Assembly: GCA_023266455.1 (NCBI GenBank)
Contig: JAHFQD010000059.1
Coordinates: 1 to 8,919, forward strand
DNA: 8,919 nt
Direction of reading: 5' to 3'
Origin: Candidatus Muproteobacteria bacterium
GTDB lineage: Bacteria; Pseudomonadota; Gammaproteobacteria; Acidiferrobacterales; Sulfurifustaceae
Part shown: in pieces, positions 1 through 6,624 of the stretch
How positions within the stretch are numbered: position 1 is the first letter of the stretch
How the letters are laid out: the number at the start of each line of letters is the position of its first letter
The notes under the pieces: generated by a model
The model's database searches: none
The model's input: only the letters and a program-made list of their open reading frames with translations
What the model was told of the DNA's origin: nothing
Translations under genes and position numbers: made by a program

Positions 1-1
1 C

Positions 2-286
2 GCCGATTATTTTTTACGCGTACGCGGCGAGAGTATGCGCGACGTGGGAATTTTCAACGGCGATCTCCTGGCGGTGCATCGTATGCCCGAGGCGCGCAAC
101 GGCCAGATCGTGGTTGCGCGTATCGACAACGATGTCACTGTGAAACGTTTTCAACGGCGTGGACAACAAGTGCAACTGTTGCCGGAGAACGCCGACTTCA
201 AACCGATTGAAATCGATTTGCGTCGTCAACCGCTGGTAATCGAAGGCATCAGCGTCGGTGTAATCAGGATAGGGAAGCCACTATGA
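2..286 (+). CDS. lexA: LexA repressor, C-terminal peptidase domain (5' end outside window)
   Basis: This is the C-terminal S24 autoprotease and dimerisation domain of LexA, the SOS repressor that cleaves itself when RecA is activated. The open frame enters from the window edge as [11 protein letters not shown], so the DNA-binding domain lies upstream. The catalytic serine is in RGES (bases 32-34) and the catalytic lysine in DVTVKRF (bases 143-145). They are 37 residues apart, exactly the Ser119-Lys156 spacing of E. coli LexA. The tail [14 protein letters not shown] matches the family C-terminus. The ATG at 35 is an internal Met, not the start. The stop overlaps the imuA start (ATGA, 283-286), so lexA is the first visible gene of a lexA-imuA-imuB operon. 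Such cassette-linked copies are often a second LexA (LexA2). The SOS box that would control it is upstream and not visible. Confidence 0.95.
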   Translation, partial: ADYFLRVRGESMRDVGIFNGDLLAVHRMPEARNGQIVVARIDNDVTVKRFQRRGQQVQLLPENADFKPIEIDLRRQPLVIEGISVGVIRIGKPL

Positions 287-1017
287 GACTCGAAAAAATT
301 TTACAACGTAACGACGTCTGGCGCGGCAGCGAAGCGCCGTCGACAACGGGCATCGCTTCCGGGTTCTGGGAACTCGACGCCGCCTTGGCTAGTGAAGGCT
401 GGCCTTCGTCGGCGCTCGTGGAAATTCTGACCGAACGCGTCGGCATCGGTGAAATGCGTCTATTGTTGCCCGCGTTGGCGCAGCTGACGCGCGGTGATCG
501 TTGGGTTGTCTTTATCGCGCCGCCGTTCGTGCCGTATGCGCCGGCGTTGGTGCGCGCCGGTCTCGATTTGTCGCGCGTGCTCGTGGTGTCTCCAAAAAAA
601 AACAACGACACGTTACGCGCGGTCGAGCAAGCGCTGCGCGCCGGTACTTGCGGCGCGGTGCTCGCTTGGCCCTCAAGCACGGATACGAAAAGTTTGCGGC
701 GCTTACAACGCGCCGCCGAAGCGGGTGGGGCGCTCGGTATTTTGTTTCGTTCGACCTCCGTTGAAAAAGAACATTCGCCGGCTGCGTTACGACTCAAAGT
801 CGAGTCGGCTGATGGAGAGGCACGACGCCTCGCTGTGCAGATACTAAAGCGCCGCGGTGGTTGGCCAACCGGACCGGTGGTTCTGGAGGTATATCGTGCT
901 TTGGTTATGCGTTCATCTACCCGCTCTGCCGCTCGAGATATTTCTACGCGGCGGCGCTACCCATCGGCCTACGGTCATCAGCCGAGGCCAAGGGTGCGAA
1001 CAGCACGTCGTTATTAG
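283..1017 (+). CDS. imuA: ImuA, RecA-like SOS mutagenesis accessory protein
   Basis: ImuA (also annotated as SulA-like or ImuA') is a RecA-fold protein without polymerase activity that supports translesion mutagenesis with ImuB and DnaE2. Family landmarks read in order: [14 protein letters not shown] near residue 22, then [51 protein letters not shown] (residues about 82-106), [15 protein letters not shown] text, [27 protein letters not shown] and [11 protein letters not shown] near residue 190. No Walker A GKT/S motif is visible, as usual for ImuA. The start ATG at 283 overlaps the lexA stop and has AGGGA at 271-275 as ribosome binding site. The last 40 codons (from about 896) overlap imuB in another frame and read as Arg/Ser-rich text unlike the conserved part. 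A run of nine A (594-602) lies inside the gene. Family assignment is from remembered consensus. Confidence 0.88.
   Translation: MRLEKILQRNDVWRGSEAPSTTGIASGFWELDAALASEGWPSSALVEILTERVGIGEMRLLLPALAQLTRGDRWVVFIAPPFVPYAPALVRAGLDLSRVLVVSPKKNNDTLRAVEQALRAGTCGAVLAWPSSTDTKSLRRLQRAAEAGGALGILFRSTSVEKEHSPAALRLKVESADGEARRLAVQILKRRGGWPTGPVVLEVYRALVMRSSTRSAARDISTRRRYPSAYGHQPRPRVRTARRY
594..602 (+). repeat. A9 homopolymer inside imuA
   Basis: Nine consecutive A encode the Lys-Lys-Asn part of SPKKNND. In the reading frame the last seven form A AAA AAC, which fits the X XXY YYZ pattern of a -1 slippery heptamer. Such tracts are prone to replication or transcriptional slippage. No pseudoknot or strong stem was identified downstream, so programmed frameshifting is only a possibility. 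The tract is striking because the surrounding sequence is GC-rich. Confidence 0.9.
885..898 (+). promoter_or_regulatory. Shine-Dalgarno and GTG start deciding the imuB start
   Basis: GGAGG at 885-889 sits 6 nt before GTG at 896. The protein read from that GTG begins [14 protein letters not shown], the usual ImuB N-terminus. The frame is open further upstream to a GTG at 857, but the extra 13 residues carry no family motif and that GTG has no comparable ribosome binding site. The site lies inside the 3' end of imuA. Confidence 0.85.
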
Positions 1018-2329
1018 CAATGCGCCGGCCGCGCGCCACGGCGTGCGGCCCGGTATGTGTCTCAGCGCGGCGTATGCGCTGGTGTCGGAACTCGACGTCT
1101 ACGAACGCGATGAAGCCAGTGAACGGCGCGCCCTCGAGGGCTTGGCCGCGTGGGCTTATCAGTTCAGTGCGTTCGTCAGCGTCGTCGCGCCGCACAGTTT
1201 GTTGTTGGAAGTGCAGGGAAGTGCGCGTTTATTCGGCGGTCTCGATGCGTTGTTAAAACGCATCGAACGGGAGTTGCAGGCATTAGGGTATTTCGCATGT
1301 CTCGCGGTGGCGCCGACACCGACGGCGGCGACCTGGTTAGCACGAGCCGGCATAACGACACGCGTCTTGCGTTACGAATCATTACCAAGCGTTTTGTTCG
1401 AACTGCCGTTGCGGTATCTCGATTTAACACCAGACCAATGCACGTTATTGAAAGGAATAGGGATAGATACGTTAGGAGGATGTATGCGATTGCCAAGGGA
1501 TGGATTAGTGCGACGTTTGGGTTCTATTTGGGTGAGTGCGGTGGATCGCGCGCTCGGGCGCGGTTCAGATCCGCGGCTGCCGTATGTTCCGCCGATGAAT
1601 TTTGAGTCGCGGATAGAGTTGTTGGGAACGATCGACAACCCGGAAGGATTACGGTTTCCACTTAATCGTTTGATACAGCAACTATGTGGCGTGTTGACGG
1701 CGCGCGTGGCCGGCGTGTCGGCGGTGACGTTGACGTTGCATCACCGCAATCTCGGCAGAACGTCGATCGAGTTGGGATTGGTCGCGCCGACACGTGATGC
1801 CAAGCATCTTTTAGATTTATTCCATGAGCGGTTGAGTGGTATCGCGTCGTTTGGGCCGGTGGAAGCGTTGACCGTGTCGACGTCAGCGATTTCGACGTTC
1901 GAAGGATCGAATAAAGATTTTTTCGTGCGCCACAGCTCGACGACCGAGGTCAGCGCTGAATTGATTGAACGGCTGCGCGCGCGTTTAGGCCAAGACGCGG
2001 TGCGGGGTCTGCAATTGGCGGCCGATCTCCATCCGGAAAAAGCATCGTGGAATGCCGATCCACGGAAGTCGGTGAATCTCGTGGTGACAAACGAACGTCC
2101 GCTGTGGTTGTTGCAGGAACCCGTAGCGTTGCCTTCGCGCGATGGGCAGCCGTATTGGTACGGCACGCTGACGCTGCAAGAGGATTACGGACGCATCAAA
2201 AGCGGTTGGCTGGACCAGGACGATATCGCGCGCGATTACTGTACCGCGCTTAGCCGTTGGGGCGAACGTCTGTGGGTTTTCCAGGAACACGATTCGCGCG
2301 AATGGTGGTTGCATGGTGTATTCGGTTGA
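896..2329 (+). CDS. imuB: ImuB, catalytically inactive Y-family polymerase-like mutasome protein
   Basis: ImuB is the Y-family polymerase homologue that does not synthesise DNA but links the error-prone polymerase DnaE2 and ImuA to the beta clamp during SOS mutagenesis. The product is 477 aa, normal for the family. The palm starts [16 protein letters not shown], where the DxD metal ligands of DinB are replaced by His7 and Pro9. The second acidic motif (SLDE in DinB) is replaced by APHSLLLE followed by VQGSARLFGG, a typical ImuB block. A helix-hairpin-helix-like stretch (LKGIGIDTLGG) and the little finger with GLRFPLNRL follow. SNKDFF near residue 338 lies where ImuB proteins carry their QxxLF-type clamp-binding motif, so it is the likely but divergent clamp site. 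RPLWLLQEP and the C-terminal SGWLDQDDIARDY ... RLWVFQEHDSREWWLHGVFG blocks are hallmark ImuB sequence. dnaE2 is not downstream. Confidence 0.93.
   Translation: MLWLCVHLPALPLEIFLRGGATHRPTVISRGQGCEQHVVISNAPAARHGVRPGMCLSAAYALVSELDVYERDEASERRALEGLAAWAYQFSAFVSVVAPHSLLLEVQGSARLFGGLDALLKRIERELQALGYFACLAVAPTPTAATWLARAGITTRVLRYESLPSVLFELPLRYLDLTPDQCTLLKGIGIDTLGGCMRLPRDGLVRRLGSIWVSAVDRALGRGSDPRLPYVPPMNFESRIELLGTIDNPEGLRFPLNRLIQQLCGVLTARVAGVSAVTLTLHHRNLGRTSIELGLVAPTRDAKHLLDLFHERLSGIASFGPVEALTVSTSAISTFEGSNKDFFVRHSSTTEVSAELIERLRARLGQDAVRGLQLAADLHPEKASWNADPRKSVNLVVTNERPLWLLQEPVALPSRDGQPYWYGTLTLQEDYGRIKSGWLDQDDIARDYCTALSRWGERLWVFQEHDSREWWLHGVFG
1474..1486 (+). promoter_or_regulatory. Internal Shine-Dalgarno plus in-frame ATG within imuB
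   Basis: AGGAGG at 1474-1479 is followed 4 nt later by ATG at 1484, in frame with imuB. Initiation there would give a 281-residue C-terminal fragment beginning MRLPRDGLVRRLG, containing the little finger, the clamp motif and the C-terminal ImuB blocks but no palm. The Gly-Gly codons that create the signal are GGA GGA, whereas GGC/GGT predominate nearby. Use of the site is inference. Confidence 0.4.
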
Positions 2330-2529
2330 AAGTTTGTTAGTGATTTACGTGGGTAGTTGAGAGTTGAGGTTTGGGCCGCCGCATGGCATGCCCGCGCCCG
2401 ATAGTTCGATGTCTGATCCAAGACGACGTGAAGGAACGTGTCGTCCCGTGTCAGGGCAGGATGCCCGATCGCACGATTTCTCAGATGTCGGATGAAGGGC
2501 GTGGGGGTAAGCGGGAGGACGTGTATCTC

Positions 2530-2541
2530 GCGAGCGCTCGC
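2530..2541. repeat. Perfect 12-bp palindrome
   Basis: GCGAGCGCTCGC is its own reverse complement. It lies in the imuB-tesA gap and may be a repeat core or a protein-binding site. No second copy was noticed in the window. Confidence 0.7.
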
Positions 2542-2781
2542 AAAGGGATTTGTGGGTTGCGCCAGAGGACGCAGGGATGGATTTTCTTTTGGTCTGTTAT
2601 GCGGTAGGCCCTCTTTTTTTATTTACGCAAGAGTAAGTTTTAGTGATGTGTTCTATGTCCGTTAGGAAGTACAGGGCGATAGGGCGTTTGGTTGAGGAAG
2701 TTCTTCCGAAAGAGATGTGACCGTGAATCGGAACCGTTGCCGCCGCAGACATTACTCTCTCTCTGGCGCGCCACGCAGGTC

Positions 2782-2799
2782 CTCTCGGCGATTCGAGAG
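2782..2799. other. Hairpin between the convergent imuB and tesA genes
   Basis: CTCTCG (2782-2787) and CGAGAG (2794-2799) form a perfect 6-bp stem around a 6-nt loop. T-rich runs lie 12 nt beyond it on the + strand (GTGTTTTTCC), and an A8 tract lies between it and tesA, read as U8 in the tesA transcript. The geometry is not that of a classical intrinsic terminator on either strand. A role in ending transcription is possible but weak. Confidence 0.3.
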
Positions 2800-2840
2800 C
2801 ACGAATACAGGTGTTTTTCCTAAAAAAAATAATCTCGCAT

Positions 2841-3467
2841 TCAAAGTAATCTTTCTAATTCTTCCCACACGTTTTCAAGAATTTTCCCTTGCGCTGCCGC
2901 CGTCGGATGCACTCGATCCGCTTGCATCAGCGTAGCGTCCAAATCGATTCCGGCTAGGATCAAGGGCACCAACGGAATCTTTTGTCCCGTCGCTACATTT
3001 TGATACACATGCCGAAACATTTCGGTGTAACGTGGGCCGTAGTTCGGCGGAATGCGTACACCGGCGAGTATGATCTTGGCGCCTCGCGTTTTCGCTTGGG
3101 TCACCATACTGGTTAGATTGCGTTGCATCTCCTCGGTTGATAAACCGCGTAAGCCATCATTACCGCCAAGCGCGATGACAACCACGTTGGGCGTGTGTTT
3201 GATCAACAACGACGGCAATCGCGCTAGGCCGTTGGCGGTGGTGTCGCCGCTGATACTGGCGTTGACGACTTTATAATCGCGTTGTTGTTGTTCCAGTCGT
3301 TGCTGCAGCAGCATGACCCAGCCTTGGCGCACGTCTATGCCATAACCCGAGCTGAGACTGTCGCCGACGATGAGAATCGTGCGCGTCGCCGCTTGCGCCG
3401 GCACGATGACGAACAATAGGATCGCTAACCACAAACTACGCAGGATGCGGATCACCGAAGGATTCAT
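2841..3467 (-). CDS. tesA: TesA, exported SGNH-family acyl-CoA thioesterase I / lysophospholipase L1
   Basis: TesA hydrolyses acyl thioesters and lysophospholipids and acts in the periplasm. The 208-aa product matches the family length. A signal peptide (residues 1-26) has Arg7/Arg10, a hydrophobic core [11 protein letters not shown] and a likely cleavage after AQA. SGNH blocks are complete: GDSLSSGYG with nucleophile Ser37, SGDTTANG with Gly74, LGGNDGLRG with Asn103, and DRVHP with Asp184 and His187. The frame stays open far upstream (to about 4040) only because it runs antisense to ybbA. The start at 3467 is chosen because it directly precedes the signal peptide. That start codon shares bases with the ybbA start on the other strand. 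The tesA/ybbA/ybbP arrangement is the same as in E. coli, where a joint role with the YbbAP transporter has been proposed. Its Shine-Dalgarno is weak. Confidence 0.95.
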   Translation of the reverse strand: MNPSVIRILRSLWLAILLFVIVPAQAATRTILIVGDSLSSGYGIDVRQGWVMLLQQRLEQQQRDYKVVNASISGDTTANGLARLPSLLIKHTPNVVVIALGGNDGLRGLSTEEMQRNLTSMVTQAKTRGAKIILAGVRIPPNYGPRYTEMFRHVYQNVATGQKIPLVPLILAGIDLDATLMQADRVHPTAAAQGKILENVWEELERLL

Positions 3468-3469
3468 GA
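3464..3469. promoter_or_regulatory. TCATGA: overlapping divergent start codons of tesA and ybbA
   Basis: The ATG of ybbA (3466-3468, +) and the ATG of tesA (3467-3465, -) share two bases inside the palindrome TCATGA. There is no intergenic DNA, so the promoter and ribosome binding site of each gene must lie in the coding sequence of the other. GAAGGA at 3457-3462 serves as the ybbA Shine-Dalgarno with a short 3-nt spacer. Confidence 0.8.
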
Positions 3470-4131
3470 TTTCTGCCGCCGATGTGAGTAAACGCGTTAT
3501 GACTACCGAAGGGCCGCTCGACATCTTGTCTGGCGTGAACCTCGATATCAAGGCCGGCGAAAGCGTGGCCATTATCGGCGTCTCCGGTTCCGGAAAATCT
3601 ACTTTACTAGGCTTGCTTGCCGGTCTCGACGCGCCAACCAGCGGCGAGATCACTCTCGCCGGCGAAACCCTCACGCGGCTCGACGAAGACGGACGCGCAC
3701 GTGTACGCGCCGGCAATGTCGGTTTTGTGTTCCAGAATTTCCAACTTTTGCCTGGGCTGACGGCGCTGGAAAACATCATGTTGCCGTTGGAATTGTCGGA
3801 CCATCCGGAACCGGCGCGTGAAGCGAGCGCCTTGCTGGATCGCGTCGGGTTAGCGGCGCGTTCGACGCATACGCCGCGGCAACTGTCTGGTGGCGAGCAA
3901 CAACGCGTGGCGATTGCGCGCGCCTTCGCGACGCGTCCGAAAGTGCTGTTCGCCGACGAGCCGACCGGAAACCTTGATACTGCCACCGGCGCGCGCGTGA
4001 TCGATTTGTTGTTTTCGATCGACCACGAACGCGCTACCACCTTGGTGCTGGTGACGCACGATGAAAACGTCGCCGCGCGTTGCGCGCGCCGTATTTATCT
4101 CGACGCCGGACGCGTTGTGGAGCGACGCTGA
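3466..4131 (+). CDS. ybbA: YbbA, ATPase subunit of the YbbAP (MacB-type) ABC transporter
   Basis: A 221-residue nucleotide-binding subunit of the LolD/MacB group that powers the YbbP permease at the inner membrane. Walker A is GVSGSGKST at residues 38-46. A Q-loop follows in [17 protein letters not shown], then the signature [16 protein letters not shown], Walker [13 protein letters not shown] and the H-loop LVTHDE. All residues needed for ATP hydrolysis are present. The frame is open upstream to an ATG at 3370, but the extra 32 residues are antisense to the TesA signal peptide. The ATG at 3466 gives the N-terminus expected from E. coli YbbA, with about 10 residues before the first strand. 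ybbP follows after 1 nt. Gene order and the GEQQRVA/GNLD text support YbbA over LolD. Confidence 0.95.
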   Translation: MISAADVSKRVMTTEGPLDILSGVNLDIKAGESVAIIGVSGSGKSTLLGLLAGLDAPTSGEITLAGETLTRLDEDGRARVRAGNVGFVFQNFQLLPGLTALENIMLPLELSDHPEPAREASALLDRVGLAARSTHTPRQLSGGEQQRVAIARAFATRPKVLFADEPTGNLDTATGARVIDLLFSIDHERATTLVLVTHDENVAARCARRIYLDAGRVVERR

Positions 4132-4132
4132 A

Positions 4133-6619
4133 ATGCGCTGGTGGAAACTCTCGGTGCGGTTGTTCGCGCGCGATTGGCGCGCCGGCGAATTGCGATTGTT
4201 CGCGATAGCGGTTTCCATCGCGGTCGGCGCGGTAACGGCGGTCGGCTTTTTCAACGATCGTGTGCAACAGGGTATATCGCGCGGTTCGGCGGACTTACTC
4301 GGCGCCGATGTGGTCGCTACCAGTTCGGAACCGATTCCGCGCGCGTGGGTCGACGCCGTCGCGACACATCGCCTCAAATCAGCCGTGGCGGCGGAGTTTT
4401 CCAGCGTCGTTGTGCATGGCGAGCGGTTGCAATTAGCGAGTATCCGCGCGGTCGATCCCGGTTATCCGCTGCGCGGCGCGCTGCGTAGTGCGCCGGATTT
4501 GTCGACGCGCGACGCGCGCACCTCGGCGACGCCGGAGGCGGGAACGGTGTGGGTCGAGGCGCGTCTACTGTATGCGCTGAACTTACGTATCGGCGATCGC
4601 ATTGAAATCGGCAACGCGTCGTTTGTCGTTAAGCAGGTGCTGACATACGAGCCCGGTCGTGGTGGAAATTTTTTCGCTATGGCGCCGCGTTTGTTAATGC
4701 ACCGCGCCGACGTCGAACGCACTGGTGTGATTCAGCCGGGTAGCCGCGTGGCTTACGCGCTTGGCGTCGCGGGCGCCGACACGGATGTGACGGCGTTTCA
4801 GGAACGGCTGCGTCCGGATCTGACGCCGAACCAACGCGTGATCGAAGCCGGCCAAGGGAACCTGTCGTTGACGCGCGCGCTCTCGCGCATCGATCGTTAT
4901 CTCGGGTTAACAAGTTTATTAGCAGTGATTCTGGCCGGTGTCGCGATCGCTATGGCCGCGCGCCGCTACAGCGCGCGTCACTACGACATGAGCGCCTTGT
5001 TGCGTTGCTTTGGCGCTGCGCAACGAGACGTATTACACATTTATCTACCGCAACTCGCGCTACTGGGGATAGTAGCGAGCGTGCTCGGTTGCGTGCTCGG
5101 CTATGTCGCGCAAGAAGGCATTTATCAAATTACCAAGAGTCTTTTTCCCACGGCGTTACCGTCGCCGTCGATGAAACCGATCGCATTCGGCGTCGCGGCG
5201 GGTCTCATTACGCTCGCGGGTTTCGCGGTGGCGCCGATCATGCGGCTCAAACAAGTGTCGCCGTTGCGAGTGCTACGCCGCGACCTGGTGCCATTACCGG
5301 CCAGCGCTTTAGCGGTTTATGGTTCCGCGGCGGTCGCGATGGTTTTATTGCTCTGGCGTATCACTGAAAACTGGACACTGACCGCGGGCGTATTAGTCGG
5401 TGCGATAGGCGCTGCCGCGTTACTCGGCGGTGCGGCGTTTATTTTATTGCGGGCGAGTCAACGCTTGCATCGACGCGTCGGTGTCGCGTGGCGTTTCGGT
5501 TTGAATAATTTATGGCGTCGCCCACGCGCCAGCGTGAGCCAAATTCTCGCTTTCGGTTTGGCGCTGATGACGATGGCGGTTATCGCGCTCGTGCGTACCG
5601 ATTTAGTTGCAAGCTGGCAGCGACAGTTGCCGCCAGACACGCCTAATTATTTTGCGGTCAATGTTCTACCGGAGAACGTCGATGCGGTGCGACATTTTTT
5701 CGCTGAGAGGCAAGTGCCAGCGCAAGCGATGTATCCCATGGTGCGCGGGCGGTTAACCGAGATTAATAAGATCGCCGTGGCGCAGGCGGTCACGAAAGAA
5801 CAAAGCGACGACGGCGCGTTGCAGCGCGATTTGAATTTAACCTGGGCGGTGGATCTGCCGCCGGATAACGTGATCGTGCGCGGCGAATGGTGGCGCGGTT
5901 CCGCGGACGGTGCTGTGGTCTCGGTCGAGGAAAAATTGGCCGAACGTCTCGGCATTAAACTCGACGACTCGTTGACGTTTGTCATTGGCGGCACCGAGCT
6001 CGCGGTGCGCGTGACGAGTTTACGCAAAGTGCAATGGGATTCGTTTCATCCGAATTTTTTCATGATGTTTCCGCCTGGAACGCTCAATACGTTCCCCTCG
6101 ACCTATATCACCAGTTTTCATCTCGCGCCGGAGCAGAAGCCGTTGTTGGTGTCGCTCGTGCGTGCATTTCCGGCGATCACGCTGATCGAAATCGATCAAT
6201 TTTTAGAACAGATGCGCAACATTTTGCGCCAAGCGACGCTAGCGGTGGAGTTCCTCTTGTTATTCGTTTTGGCTGCCGGCTTCGCCGTGCTGTACGCCGC
6301 ATTAGCGACGAGTTTGGACGATCGTTTCTACGAAGGTGCGTTGTTGCGTACGCTCGGCGCGAGCCGTTGGCGATTGCGTGCGGGTCATTTGGCGGAGTTT
6401 GTCGCACTCGGCGTCGCGGCGGGTTTATTGGCGGCGGTGGGGGCAGAGATCATCGCCTACGTTTTGTACGCGCGCGTATTCGAGTTGCCCTACGACTTCA
6501 AGTGGCCGATTTGGATCGCGGCGCCGTTGGTAGGAGCAGCGCTAGTTGGTGCGGCCGGTTACCTCGGCACGCGTAAACTCGTCGATCAAAGTCCGATCGC
6601 GGTACTGCGAGAGATATAA
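4133..6619 (+). CDS. ybbP: YbbP, FtsX-like permease of the YbbAP ABC transporter
   Basis: This is the large membrane partner of YbbA, 828 aa (E. coli YbbP is about 800). It has roughly ten membrane segments: residues about 22-41, then clusters at 260-277, 305-327, 350-370, 391-410, 416-438 and 470-490, and a C-terminal set at 703-724, 756-780 and 791-812. Two periplasmic regions lie at about 45-255 and 495-700. FtsX-domain landmarks are ARHYDMSALLRCFGA after the second segment and its duplicate DDRFYEGALLRTLGASRWRLR near residue 735. This marks a tandem FtsX-type permease of the mechanotransmission (MacB/LolCDE) superfamily, thought to act on lipids or hydrophobic molecules. The start at 4133 is preferred to the open ATG at 4061, which lies inside ybbA. 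GGAG at 4119-4122 precedes it, and the product then begins MRWWKLSVRLFARDWRAGE, the usual YbbP N-terminus. Confidence 0.95.
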   Translation: MRWWKLSVRLFARDWRAGELRLFAIAVSIAVGAVTAVGFFNDRVQQGISRGSADLLGADVVATSSEPIPRAWVDAVATHRLKSAVAAEFSSVVVHGERLQLASIRAVDPGYPLRGALRSAPDLSTRDARTSATPEAGTVWVEARLLYALNLRIGDRIEIGNASFVVKQVLTYEPGRGGNFFAMAPRLLMHRADVERTGVIQPGSRVAYALGVAGADTDVTAFQERLRPDLTPNQRVIEAGQGNLSLTRALSRIDRYLGLTSLLAVILAGVAIAMAARRYSARHYDMSALLRCFGAAQRDVLHIYLPQLALLGIVASVLGCVLGYVAQEGIYQITKSLFPTALPSPSMKPIAFGVAAGLITLAGFAVAPIMRLKQVSPLRVLRRDLVPLPASALAVYGSAAVAMVLLLWRITENWTLTAGVLVGAIGAAALLGGAAFILLRASQRLHRRVGVAWRFGLNNLWRRPRASVSQILAFGLALMTMAVIALVRTDLVASWQRQLPPDTPNYFAVNVLPENVDAVRHFFAERQVPAQAMYPMVRGRLTEINKIAVAQAVTKEQSDDGALQRDLNLTWAVDLPPDNVIVRGEWWRGSADGAVVSVEEKLAERLGIKLDDSLTFVIGGTELAVRVTSLRKVQWDSFHPNFFMMFPPGTLNTFPSTYITSFHLAPEQKPLLVSLVRAFPAITLIEIDQFLEQMRNILRQATLAVEFLLLFVLAAGFAVLYAALATSLDDRFYEGALLRTLGASRWRLRAGHLAEFVALGVAAGLLAAVGAEIIAYVLYARVFELPYDFKWPIWIAAPLVGAALVGAAGYLGTRKLVDQSPIAVLREI

Positions 6620-6624
6620 AAACG

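Larger units (their letters stand above)
2330..2840. other. Intergenic region of about 510 bases with palindromes, no convincing gene
   Basis: This stretch separates the imuB stop from the tesA stop (genes convergent). Short open frames exist on both strands (for example 2371-2607 +), but they have no recognisable domain, poor start context and base composition unlike the flanking genes. No DnaE2-like N-terminus or fragment was recognised. It holds a 12-bp perfect palindrome GCGAGCGCTCGC at 2530-2541, a GGGC/GCCC stem at 2454-2466, a 6-bp stem at 2782-2799, a T7 run at about 2613-2619 and an A8 run at 2822-2829. The segment at about 2530-2590 resembles intergenic repeats that produce spurious ORFs in Xanthomonadales-type genomes. 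That is a recollection, not a search result. Confidence 0.6.

Noticed and set aside
264..797. 177-aa open frame on the minus strand
   Set aside because: It is a shadow of imuA with low-complexity Ser/Arg/Thr-rich text and no domain.
857..895. Upstream GTG start for imuB
   Set aside because: It has no good ribosome binding site and no family sequence before [12 protein letters not shown].
1741..2166. 141-aa minus-strand frame inside imuB
   Set aside because: It is antisense to the conserved little finger and C-terminal blocks and has no domain of its own.
2371..2607. 78-aa open frame after imuB, considered as a dnaE2 remnant
   Set aside because: It shows none of the DnaE2 N-terminal PHP motifs and no recognisable domain, so it was treated as non-coding.
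3370..3465. Upstream extension of ybbA by 32 residues
   Set aside because: It is antisense to the TesA signal peptide and catalytic block, adds no ABC domain sequence, and the start at 3466 matches the family N-terminus.
3468..4040. Upstream extension of the tesA frame to a 399-aa protein
   Set aside because: It is antisense to the conserved ybbA gene, and the signal peptide begins at Met encoded at 3467.
4061..4132. Upstream extension of ybbP by 24 residues
   Set aside because: It overlaps the conserved ybbA C-terminus out of frame, and the product from 4133 has the usual YbbP N-terminus with a Shine-Dalgarno.
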